Positions 12,301 to 24,300 of a DNA stretch of 64,000 nucleotides are shown here, one piece after another. This DNA is from Motacilla alba alba (taxonomy: Eukaryota > Chordata > Aves > Passeriformes > Motacillidae): assembly GCF_015832195.1 (NCBI RefSeq), contig NC_052046.1, positions 30,532,911 through 30,596,910 on the forward strand. Reading direction: 5' to 3'. How positions within the stretch are numbered: position 1 is the stretch's first letter; each line of letters starts with the position of its first letter. The position numbers and the translations under genes are program-made. A model generated the notes under the pieces. That model worked only from the letters and a program-made list of their open reading frames with translations, did not search any database and had not been told where the DNA came from.

Positions 12301-15300
12301 CAATAAAAGATCAGTATATTTTTTCAGAAAATAATTTTAACTTTGAAGACCCTAAGCTCAATACGTTTAACTTAAAGAGATCTTGACATATCCTGTCCAT
12401 AGGAGTTATCCCTTGGACAAAGGGAACTGTGTGTACAACTCTCTAAGGCTGGAGTCTCTGACAGCTCTCACCACAAGCACATAGTGATTGGCATTCAGGA
12501 ACTTCTGGACTGCAAGTACAATAATCATTTCATTATCTGGGCTAACTGGGGACCAGATGCTCTTGGTGTACCAAAGTACAAACATAAATGCCCAGGAATC
12601 TGTTCCACAAACACCCAGAGGAAGGTGATGTGCATGCCATATCTGGCAGGGAGCATCAGTGGCTGGAGAGCAGCAGCTGCTTGGTTTTTTATGCTTTTAT
12701 ATTCTTGATTCAGAAAGGAGTTATTTGCCTGTGTGTGAACTGCTATAGACTTTTCTAAATTTGTATGGTAATAGGCCTGACAGGGTCAGGAGGTGTGACA
12801 TTAAGACAGATGCCTTTTTCATCCTGGATTCAGTGAGTCTGTAGTGTACTGCTACAGTGGAGGGAGTGATGTTGATAGTAAACAGCAAAGTTAACAGTCT
12901 GGTTAACTAGAAATGCCTGCAATGCAGTAATTATTAAAAATAATGATGCGAAAAGCTGGTTTTCTTTGCTTTCTAATTGAGTTCTAATGAAATGGAAAGG
13001 AGTACTTTAAATCACACCTGAGAAAATGATAGTGTAGGTTTTTCAAGATGTATCTGTTTTTTAAAAGAGAGTGACTTTAAGCAGAGTTTTAACCTAAATT
13101 GGCTTGTGCATACAGTTTTGCCCTCCACATAGATAACATACTTTTGACATAATGTTAACCACATAATTTCTGTAGATGCCTTTAGTGCCTTAAGATCTGA
13201 CCAGTATTTAATATCTGTATTTGCTTTTCTCAAACCTACGCCTAATGGAATTGCAGAATTTTTGTTAAAGATTGACCTTCCGTGCTTTTTTTCCCTCTTT
13301 GCAGGTATTTGTGGAAACACTAGACAAATGTTTTGAAAATGTCTGTGAGCTGGATTTAATCTTCCATGTAGACAAGGTACTGTGATGACATCCTGCAATA
13401 TTTTTATCAAGTAATATGTTTGGTTCAGCTGATACTTGGTATAAAACTCTGCTTTACTTTCCAAAGAAGGGTAACAAAGCTGATGAGGGGGTCTAGAGAG
13501 TAAGTCTTATGAGGTGTGGCTGAGGGAGCAGGGGATGTTCAGGCTGGAGAGGAGGAGGCTCGAGGGAGCCATGCTGCCCTCTACAATGACCTCAAGGGAG
13601 ATTGTAACAGGATGGGGCTTGGTCTGTTCTCCCAAGTAACCATGGTCAGACAAGAGGAGATGGCCTCAAGCTGGATACCTCTTCCCTGAAAGAGTTGTCA
13701 GGCATTGAGGTGGACTGCCTAGGAACTGATGAGACACCATAGCCAGAAGTGTTCAAGAAACAGTTGGACATGGCACTTACTGCTGTGGCTTAATCGACGC
13801 GGTGGTGTTTGGTCAAAAGTTGGACTTGAGGATCTTGGAAGTCTTTTCCAATCTTACTGATTCCTTGATTCTGTTAATTAATTATCAGTGAAATCTAGAC
13901 TGTTTCTGCTAAAATATTACTTTTACTGCATGAAAGCTGTGATGGAACATGCCTTTCTGAGGAGCAATAAAATAATATGAGAGATTTGCGTAATAGTATT
14001 CCACCTCAAATTGTAAAATGTAAGATATCTGAATATTCTTAGGCTAGGAAGGGCTTCAAGAAATAATGTAATGTATTTGTTCATGGTTAGGTTTTATATA
14101 ACTCAGAACTGAAGTTGTTAAGCGTTTTCCAGTTAGGATTGGAAGGTGCATTTAATGTGCTATGATTATGTAATTTAAATGCTGTGTGGATCTTTCTGTT
14201 TAAAATGTCAAACGGACTTTGTCTTTTTTCAAGCATTTAGAAACAGTGTTATTTGAATATTCCCAGCTATAAGAAGCAAGTGTTGCACTTACTAATCTAG
14301 TTTAGAGAAATGCTCTTACTATAGTCACATTTCATTTAAAAGGACTTTGGCCTTTCTTGGTGTAATACCTAAAATTCTGAGAATTTATTATACAGAATTT
14401 ATTCCTTCAGTTGCATTTTGTGCCTACTGTTGCCTTCTGTGCAGTCGCCTTTCCCCATCTGTATACATCTTTCTGCATCAACAGCAAAAGATGTCAAAGG
14501 AAAGTAAGATAGAAAAAGCAGACAGAAAATAATACCAAGTTAGGTATCTAAAAGAACTATTTCAAACTGACTCCGTTTGTTTCAAAATCGGGAAGTTCTT
14601 TTGGAAAAAACACTTACACCTTGACAAGACAGTGAAATGCAGATTACCTAGAGTGGGTGTTTAACCAGTACTCAGGTCGCGAATAGTCATTAGGTTTTCT
14701 AGTAATTTCCATTACTGGAACATGTTGGATATTTCCAAATGACAGATTGAATTACAAAAGAGTTTGAGTGTTTATATATTGGCTTCTGAGCTTAAATAAC
14801 AAAAGTACTGCAGTCATTTTGTGGGAAAGAGTTTGATCTTTGGCTGAGATGTACTCCAAGCTGTTGCTCTGTAGCATGTTTCATTAAAGAGTATTGAAAT
14901 AACATAACTTCATAGACAAAATATTTCTAGTAGTACTTAGAGAACTTAGAGGCTTCAAAATGTTAAATTTCTTGAAGAATATTTTACTTTGTATTGACTA
15001 CGAGATGATATTTCTTCTTGAAAATTACATATCAAATGGACACTAGAATTTAACTGTTTCATTTGATTAACTAAAAATCTAAAAATCTGCCTGAGAATCC
15101 CATTAAATGTTTAGACTAGAATTTTCAAACTCTGAGGAAAATGGGAACCCAAAATACTAGTTAGATACTTCAGTAAAAATAATACATTTTCACAATAAAA
15201 GCCAGTGAAACCTTGAGTTAAAAAGCTCTGAATGTGACATTAACCAGTGCAGTGATTTTCAACTTGAGTATAAATGAACAAAGAATTCAATATAGAGACA

Positions 15301-18300
15301 TGAACTTATGTATTAAGGCAAAGCTGCCACCAATTGTACAGTAGCATTAGTTGGGCAGCTGTGACTGATTTAATGTCATCTCAATTCTTCCTTTTTTTTC
15401 TCTCTCCAGTTTAAGTTCATCAGTATTCTTATAGGTCAGAGAACAAAACAGAAAGATGTATCTGTGAGAATTAAAGTGTTAAATTGTCTTTAAACTGCTG
15501 ATGTGGTCAACTTGTCAAGAAGCATAACGCACTGAGCCTTCAGAGTTAATGCATTAACTTTCTCTTGTTAGTATATCAAGTGTACAAAAGGGAAAACGAG
15601 CAGCTGCTCCTTTTTGGTCTTGACAGTCTTAGTTACAGTGGGTGCTTATGTGTGGGGGCTGTTTGGGGTGAGATCTTTAAAATATTTGTATTTTGAGTGG
15701 TCTAATATTGAGAAAAGTGATGATTGGCTAAGTTATCTGAATGAGAGTTCTGTGTCTTCAGTTCTTGATGGAGCTGTGGGAGGTTGCTTTCTTGCAATTC
15801 TCTTGTGAGAGCTGTCTAAGCCAACATTTTTTCTTGTAAAAAGATGAGGTGGCGTGTAGAAGAGTTAAACTGTGTAATCTCAACAGCTGTTGTCTCCTTA
15901 GTAACATTTTATGTGGTATTTCTGTAAGGAAATACTTATGCTCCTCAGGTGTTTATAATTGTGCAGGACTCAGCAGTGACTTAGAGTAACCCGTAGCCAA
16001 GACAGATGCTTATTCAAGAATATTGATAGAGTATGATGAATTAATTTGGAGAATGGAATATAGGTGGGAATGAGTGTTTTCAATGTACTGTAACAGATGA
16101 GGGCTTGGGGTGTTGGGGAGTGTAGTTCATACAGGAGAGAATTTAACTTCTTCTTCTCTTCTTCTTCTAACTTCTTCTTCTGTATTACAAGCAGCCAGAA
16201 AACTTGCTGAAGCAAGACATTTTCACATGTCTTGTGAGGAGGAGGGGCAGGTTTATTTCAGTCCTACATTGAGTCCAAGAGCCTAATGCTTTCTGATGGA
16301 AAAGGCATCACTGAAAGCTATTATACAACTAAAAAATTAGAATACATTCAGCTAGGGATGTAAGGGAATACTTTGTTTTTTTCACTAGTTTTTGGCACCT
16401 CTTGAAATATCTCTGGGAGTATCATGATCTCATGCAAGAGTTTATTATCCAACCAGATGAGTGAACCATCCAGAATCAAATTTCTAGAAGACAAGAAAAT
16501 GTGTTTGCCAAATTTTCCTGAGAGAGTTTTTTCTTAATAAATTCCTTCTTCTTTAGAATATGCATTCATGCTTTTAGAGAGCGCATCAAATTCTCTAAAA
16601 AGGAAGTACCCTTGATTTCTGTAAAAACACTTCAAAATTTTTATTACAAAACAGCGTTTTCAAATTTTAAAAAGTTTAAACAGTCAGATCCCTTTTGGAA
16701 TTTAAGATGTCTATTCGTTGTGCCTTCAGTCTTTCACTTAAATACTATTTTGAATACACTATTGAAGTCTCTTTTGCACTTCATTTCCACTTAATGCATT
16801 TTTATTTAAGATTTTTTCTGTTGTCGTTGTTGCTTTGCAAAAATAATTCGTGATTTTTTTAAATAAGAAAATATAGAGACAATAAGGTGTATTTGTACAT
16901 TTAATATGTATTTACAATGAATTTTAATTTGAAAAGAAAAAACAGTTACTGTTTATGTTTATCGTGCTGCTGCTTACATATGAGCAAACCTATTAAGAGG
17001 AGGGAGTCAGTGGATTATGATAGTTATGTAACTTTATTAGAGCTGTGATTTCCTTTTATATGGAATTACTAAATAAAATTAATTAAATGCTGTTATTTAG
17101 AAAGCTGTCCCTTTAGAAAAAAAAGTGGGGCAAGACAAAATAGTCAAGCTTCTTTAAAGCCATCTATGATTTGAAATTTTTTACATGCTGTGTGTTAGAC
17201 TTCACTATTGAACTCTGCAAGTAGGAAAAATGCAGAGAAAGGTAAGAAGCATGACCCTAGGTATGGGATGGTTTGCACTGAGGAAGAAGTTAAAAATTCT
17301 AGAGAATGGAGGCAAAGAAATAAGAAGTATATAGAAAGAAAGGTTTTGGAAGAGCACAGAGGGGCTTTAAAAAGGGCTGTTTTCAGCTCAGCTAGGTACA
17401 TTAATAATAAATTTATTCAGAAGTACACTTTAAAAGTATCAGGGAAACAAATTTAATTTTGCTTTTTAGGTATGACACAAAAGCAAGGCATGTGTATGTT
17501 TTCGATGTACTACCTCCCAGTTATTTGATTTAGAGATTTACTTCTATCCTTGATCCATGGGGAAATTATGAGAATGTCCAAAGTAGTAGTTAGAATTATG
17601 CTTTTGAGATACCAGATTGTACATGTTTATTTCTGAAAAGTAACAAATACTCCTTGTCTTCAGATTTAAATATAATATAGGATTAAAATATTATACATTA
17701 CATGGTGACCCTGGATTTTTACTAGTAAATGTGCAGAAGGATGCCTTTTTAAAAAGAAAAAAACCCAAACCAAGTCTTTAATATGGTTTGATTGCAGACT
17801 CTGAAGCAGCAATTCATGAACCAGAGCTTTCATCCTCAAGTCAGGGCTGCAGGGAGGAGAGATACTCAAACATACCCATTTCAGTAATGTCCCCAGCTGG
17901 TTTATGTGCTCCTGCAGTTTGAATCCTAGCTGTCAGTCTTAGCTGTAGATACTCAAGACTCCATATTTATCAGGTGTCTCAGGAATGTCAGTTCTACTTC
18001 TGAGACAAATCTTGGGATCTGTGATGGGTAAGCATCAGAGTCTCATCCTTCTCAGGTATAGCCCAGAGGAGTATTTACACATCTACTTGTGAGCAATTTG
18101 TTTAGTCTTGTAGGACCTGCTTCCTAGAGGTGTTACTGCTGTTAATCCTAACTCTGACTCTAATAATTGGATGGAAAATGGGAACAAAGAAAAAGGAATG
18201 TGAAAGTTTCTTAGCACTGATAAGTGTTATAGCAGATGAGTTTGTAAGAGGTGTGAACAAAGAAGATACTGGAGAAAGGAATATGAAATTATGAGCTTTG

Positions 18301-21300
18301 TTTCCATCTGGCTTTAGATTAAGTGCTAACATTAATTGACTTACAGAATACATGTTTCCCTGTATTGAGATACCGAGACCATCTTTTCAGATTGTATGTT
18401 GGATATTTTGCATTTTTAAATTCTCTTTTGGCCTCTTTTAGGTCCATAATATATTGGCTGAAATGGTTATGGGTGGAATGGTTTTGGAGACCAATATGAA
18501 TGAAATTGTCACTCAAATTGATGCTCAAAATAAACTGGAGAAATCTGAGGTAAGAGTGATGCACTGTGTAGTTTCTAAACTAAAAAACAGGGTTGTAGTA
18601 AATGCATGCTACATAATGCTCTTTGTCCTTCACAGCAAACTGAATAGTGTAAGCTGCCTGCTTATAGTGCCAAAAATTTGCAGTGTATCTCAGGGTGTTG
18701 TACCTTTCATCAGAAGTAATAAACTCCTTAGATGCTGCTGGTTAGATTTTGCTTTTTGTATCTAATTGCATTGTGCACCATTGCTATTAAGATACTTCTG
18801 TAGTTCTCTAAGTTTCTGTTGTAGAAAACCTTTTTGTTCCAGCCTGATTGTTTTGCTGGACTAGTGACTTCAGCATTAAAATGAAATCAGATAAGGAAAC
18901 GAAGTGTGTCTTCAAAGATTACATATTACTGTCTGATAGTATGCTTTTAAGCATCTGAAATAAATAGCAGCAGAAATACTGCAGCACAAGGAAATAAATT
19001 GGACTGAAGTGGACTAGACAGACGTTAGAGCCCAGTTTTAGACACTTCAAAATAAATGAATTCTGCAATTTTGATAATCTGAGCCTTTGGTCTTCAGTGA
19101 GTGAGAAAATTATGTTCTGTATTTGTCCATAATGGGCTAAGTGAGGGATCACACAAGAGTTTTGGTAATCTTTTTTCAATTCAACAATGGTTTAATTTGT
19201 GTTTAGGAAAGACATTTAGATTAAGAAAGGATCTTAGAATAACTTTATCTTTGATACAGATATTACTGTCCCTTTAACGTCACCATATATGCCTTGTAAG
19301 CCAAAATGCTGCTAATGTATCTTTGCTAAGTCTCTGCTGGATTTTAAATGATGGGAGTAATTCCACAGAGGAATACATCAAAACAATAATATCCAAGTTT
19401 CTAAACAGGCCTTTGCTTGAATTGGAGACTTTCTGAAGTTGAAGTCAGCTGAGCAGACTGAAATCTTCCAGGTGGCGTAAATATGAACTAAATGGCATTT
19501 TAGGAGAAGACCCAGAGAACTTCTTACTGAAGTGCAATAAAGAGAAACATTAATTTTTCAGGTTTTTTTGTGGTACAGTGTATATGGTTTTTATTCTGCA
19601 GTCTCAAGCTGTGCCACTTCCAAGTTTTTTTTTAATGCATCTAATTTTTTGTTTTGCACAACTTTCAAACTATATCCAAGAACCAGTCAACAATATGTGA
19701 AAAACAAGAAAAAGCTAGGTATGATATGACACAATACATACTGAATATGCATCTGAAAGGATTCACTAGTAGATTTTGAACATGTCCAAAGTGTTCATTT
19801 TTATGTTTTTCTCACACTCAGAATGAAAAACTGATCACAGAGATTAATATTTGGAGTTATTCTCGTAAATTTTTATTTTATTAACTTCTGTATATATACA
19901 CTTTTCCTTATTTGATAAAAAAGTAGTCATGTTCCCAAAAGCTGAACTTGCTCAGCAGTTGTGCTCCCATGTGTTATGTACATATTGGTTCTATCTGAAA
20001 GCATTTAATTATATAAATTCTGTTACCAAATCAACTGTAGACCATTCTCTAACTAGTCTTCTGAAACACATAGTTTCAGTGCAGCCAGCTGCAATACTTG
20101 CTGTCTTCCATTATTCATCAACAAGTCATTCTTTCTTTTAAGAGCTTTTAGTATAAAAGTGGATGGTAGATGATCTGAAAAAAACGCACACAGAACTGGA
20201 AGTACATACAAAGCAAAAGGAACTCATTCCTTTACATTCAGCAGTGAATTATAGAAGGTAAAGAAGTAGCAGTGATAAACTAAAACACTTGGTGACTGGC
20301 ATGAAGCAGAACATTTTACAGTCTGCTCACCACAAATACTTTCTTTCTCGTTAGTTCAGTGACTATTTCTTTTCAAATTTGTCAGTTACTGTAATGCTGA
20401 GATGCATCACAATACCTGATTATGATTTCCTTAGATCATTAATCATTTGTTTCATGTTTACCCACATAAAATTCCTTATTGCTCTTTCTTTTCCTTTTGT
20501 CTTTTTGATCAAGATTGTAAATTTTTGAGTATGTCTTTCCTGAACACATATTTTCAAGACACAAACAAATCCATGTAAATCAAAATAAGTAGTAACTTAA
20601 TAAATTTTGAATGCTGGTCACTAAGAAATCAAAACTAGTGAATCTTCTTAATTTTCTTTAATTAGAAAAAAATAAAATATAGAAATTAGTGTTGATGTAG
20701 TCTGTAGTATTTAGGAGTGCCACCTGTGCCCCACAGCACTGTTGCTTTAGTCCCTTTGGCTTTTAGGCCACCATCATACCTCTTGCATTTACAAAGCAGC
20801 TATTTTAAGGTTAAATGGCCTTTTCTCTTATAGCTGAAATGATGAAACTAATAAAGCTGTAACTGGGTTACATTTTCAGAAATACTTCAGTTTTTATTGT
20901 GCCTGTCTGGCTTTCAGTAATACACAGAATTTAGCAATTTAACATCAGATATTTGTTTAGTTATGCACTAGGTTTCTAAACAGGCTTTCAGTTAGAATTT
21001 AGTGAAAAAGACTGAATGTATTTATTAAATTTACATGTATTTGAGCAAAATTATCAGCTCAAGGAATTTGTGAATATTTTCAACAGAGATTAATTAAACC
21101 ACTGTGAGGGAGTCCCTAGCTTTGATTTGTGATTCAGCTAATATTATTTGGTTGGGCTACAAAAGAAATTATTTGTACCCTGAGAATTGTTGTATTATAT
21201 GTATTTCCCTGCCTTTCAGTTTAGTGTTAATCTGTGAATGGGTTTCTGGTCAATCCTAAAGCCAAAGAATCATTTTGATAAAGGGAGGGAATTCTTTGGG

Positions 21301-24300
21301 AGAGGGGTCATTGGGATTTTATTCTGAGCTTCTGGAAGTATTGTAGGTAAACCTGGGCTACCTCTTCTCTATTTGGAGTGTTCAACTGCGTGTGATTTAG
21401 ACTTTTAAGCTGGGCCTTATTTTTTCTGAACCTCCTGATCTTTTCTGGCTCTTTCCATTCTTCTCTCTTACAGACCTTTATCTTTCAGTCTCCCAGACAG
21501 GACAGGTAGACAAAGGTATTGGTGACTTTTAGAAAAAAATGTACTTTTAACAAAAAGGGAAAGCAAAATGATGTCAAAGGCAATAAATTACGTAGGCCAG
21601 ACTCAAAAATTATGTGTAAAAATACCCATACTAGTCCTTGTAGCCTCCTTTTTGTGCTAGTTTCTTGTAGTTCCCTCATCTTTTTATTGGCCATAGTGTA
21701 TTTTACTAGCTTTTCATTGACATCATATTTTTTATTTTATTTCTCTTCCTGCATTTTAGAATTTAACTTTTCTTTGTATCATTGTTAAGAAACAAAGGAG
21801 TATGAACTTGTGTGGATATTAGCCAAAAAATGCTGTAAAATTAATGTCAATAAAAAATGAACACACAGATAACAAAGTAAGATATGATGACATAATATGA
21901 GTAACTCCTTTGTTGGGAGGATTTTGTCCCTGACAATCTAAAATAAGTAATACAAACTCTTTTACTTCACCATTTATTATTTCCAGAAAGAAACCATTTA
22001 TTATTTCTCTTGCAAAGAGAAGCTTCAGAATAAGCTTCAGGTGAACGAAGCATTAAAAATCCCACCACCAAAACCAGCAAACCGAAACTGTTCTGTATAG
22101 AGAGGATAAAATTATCAGTGCAATTTGTAAAGATGATGTAGAAATTCCAAAGTTGATGATCCAGCCTTAAGGATGTTGAACAAAATGAGAAGGGCTGTCA
22201 GCATGTACTCAACTTCATATGTACATTTACTGTCATTACAATCTGAATGTCCAGATTTTGATCTAAGACAACCTGGTTACTGCAGTCCCTGAACATGAAT
22301 GTTAGCAAAGAACAGAAAAAGGAGAAGGAAATTGTATGTTTGAAGTTCAGTTTATGGTCAATGTCACCTGCCATTTGTTGTTTGAAACATTGAATTTAGC
22401 TCAACAGTTTGAATGTCAGTCATTGTTAATGGCAGTACTTGAAAATTAATTTCCTGTTGTTTTAAGTCTCTGTGTATTCAAACTGCAGGTATTTTAAACA
22501 GGTGGAATCTTAAGCAATTGAAACTTATTTAATTTATTAATAGATTTGCTCTTTACTTTTTATGTGATCTTCCTAGGATAGTGTACTAGAATACCGCTAA
22601 GATTTAACAAATATAACTCCACAATTGGATTTAGTGGCACTGAGTTGTAAAAGCATTAGCTAAAAATAGTTCTTGGTAACTTGCAACATTTTAACCTAAA
22701 TTTGAAGTATGCTACAGCACATGAAGAAAATCAAGGACGTGACCTTCCTCTGCTTAATATGTTAACTAACACTTGTAACCTACAGTCTGTATTTCATTGG
22801 TAACACTAGGGAGCTTGATCTCAGATTTTTTGTTTGGTTTCTTTTTTGGTTTTGTTTTTCTTTTTGTGCAAAGCTACTTTTCTTTTTCTGTGTTCTGCTC
22901 ACTCGTATTCTGTTTTTATTTTTGGGTCTGGCAATGAAAAACAAAGAAAGAAATAATTAATCATTCCCATCCATTACTCTTTTTGTGATTCAAGTGCTTA
23001 AAATTCCTAAGAGTATGTCTTAAGTCTTCTTATCTGTTTGGCCTCATTTTGATATACTTGCAGACTTCATTTTGGTTTTTCTCTAATTATGTTCATTTAT
23101 TTAACCTCATGAGCAGGGGACATGATCATTCCTTTATATTATGTATCACATCCTTCATGATTTCATATCCCTGCTGCTTTGAAGTCATACTTGTTCTGAA
23201 AAGAAGCATTGCTATGAAACACCAGCAGCAGAGAGGTCCTAGTACCTCTAAAGTATCTGGAAAAGGGTGGCTTATTTTGCAGTGTTAGCCTTCATTATTT
23301 TGTTTTCCAGTAGGCTGTGTTTTTTTATATTTATTTTAGTGCTAGCTAGCTCTGTGTAGAGTTATTTGGAATGACAGTTGGAACATTTTTATTTGTATAT
23401 GCATATTAACAATGTTTGTGATGTGCAATACTTTACCCAAATGATCTGAATTTCTTTTTAAAGAGTAAAACAAGGTTGCTGGGATCACTTTGATATGAAG
23501 TTACAGTTGGGCATTCTGAGAAAGGGTGATGATGAGAACAAAGAAAATTGATTCCTATAGTGGTAAATAATGACCTAAGTAAATTAATGACAGCTTATGT
23601 TTCTTCTCACTTGGTAGATTAGGACCAGTAGAGTAAAAATCCTGTTACTAAATGCATCTATTTCAATCTATGAAATAGTGTCTTCTTTTGCATATATGGT
23701 ATTGCTCTTTAAAAGTATATGAACATGTTTACAAGCATTTTTTGCAATAATGGAACCTAAAATTTTGATATGTGGCATTTCAACATTAAAGCACATCCTT
23801 CAACAACAAATGAAATTGAGAGTACAAAGGAACTGCGGCAAAACTGTGTTGTATTGGCTTATCGTTATACCAGCTGTATGCAATTCATATTGTCTTTCTG
23901 AAATTGCATTAATTATGTCTAAAGTTTCACTTTCACTTGCTTCAGTCATTTGCTTGCTGTGACAGTCAATTCATCATTCTTGCTGCATGTTAAAAGCTTG
24001 CTACATGTTCTGTTTTTTCAAGTGGAACTGTTTTTCCTTTGCACGTCACCAACTTAATTGCTGAATTACATGATAAAAAAGGCAGGTGGAACTTGTTGAG
24101 CTCAGTGTTACAGTGGAAGCTGTATTAATCAGGTGTCTTTAGAAAATGCCTCAAAAGCACACGGTGCTGAAAGTACTTACTTGTTGTACTTTTGTGTTTG
24201 TAAGTACAGTTCACTTCCGGTAAAAGAAATGGAAGGACTGCTACTAGTTCACTGCCTGACATGCTAAAAAGGAATGCTAAGGAGTTCAAATATAATAGCA

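Larger units (their letters stand above)
5069..13304 (+). other. AP3S1 intron 3
   Basis: GT-AG intron of 8236 bases. Contains two dinucleotide-rich microsatellites, a minus-strand CR1 remnant (about 6392-6545) and a larger plus-strand CR1 fragment (about 11072-12042). The stretches 5620-6390, 6810-11070 and 12043-13300 hold no gene or repeat that I can name. Confidence 0.9.
13377..18441 (+). other. AP3S1 intron 4
   Basis: GT-AG intron of 5065 bases. A CR1 fragment lies at about 13468-13880 and a pyrimidine (CTT)n tract at 16146-16181. The rest, including 13900-16140 and 16190-18430, is AT-rich sequence in which I recognise nothing. Confidence 0.9.

Noticed and set aside
13012..13464. 150-codon minus-strand frame
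   Set aside because: It is antisense to AP3S1 exon 4 and flanking intron; no motif is visible.
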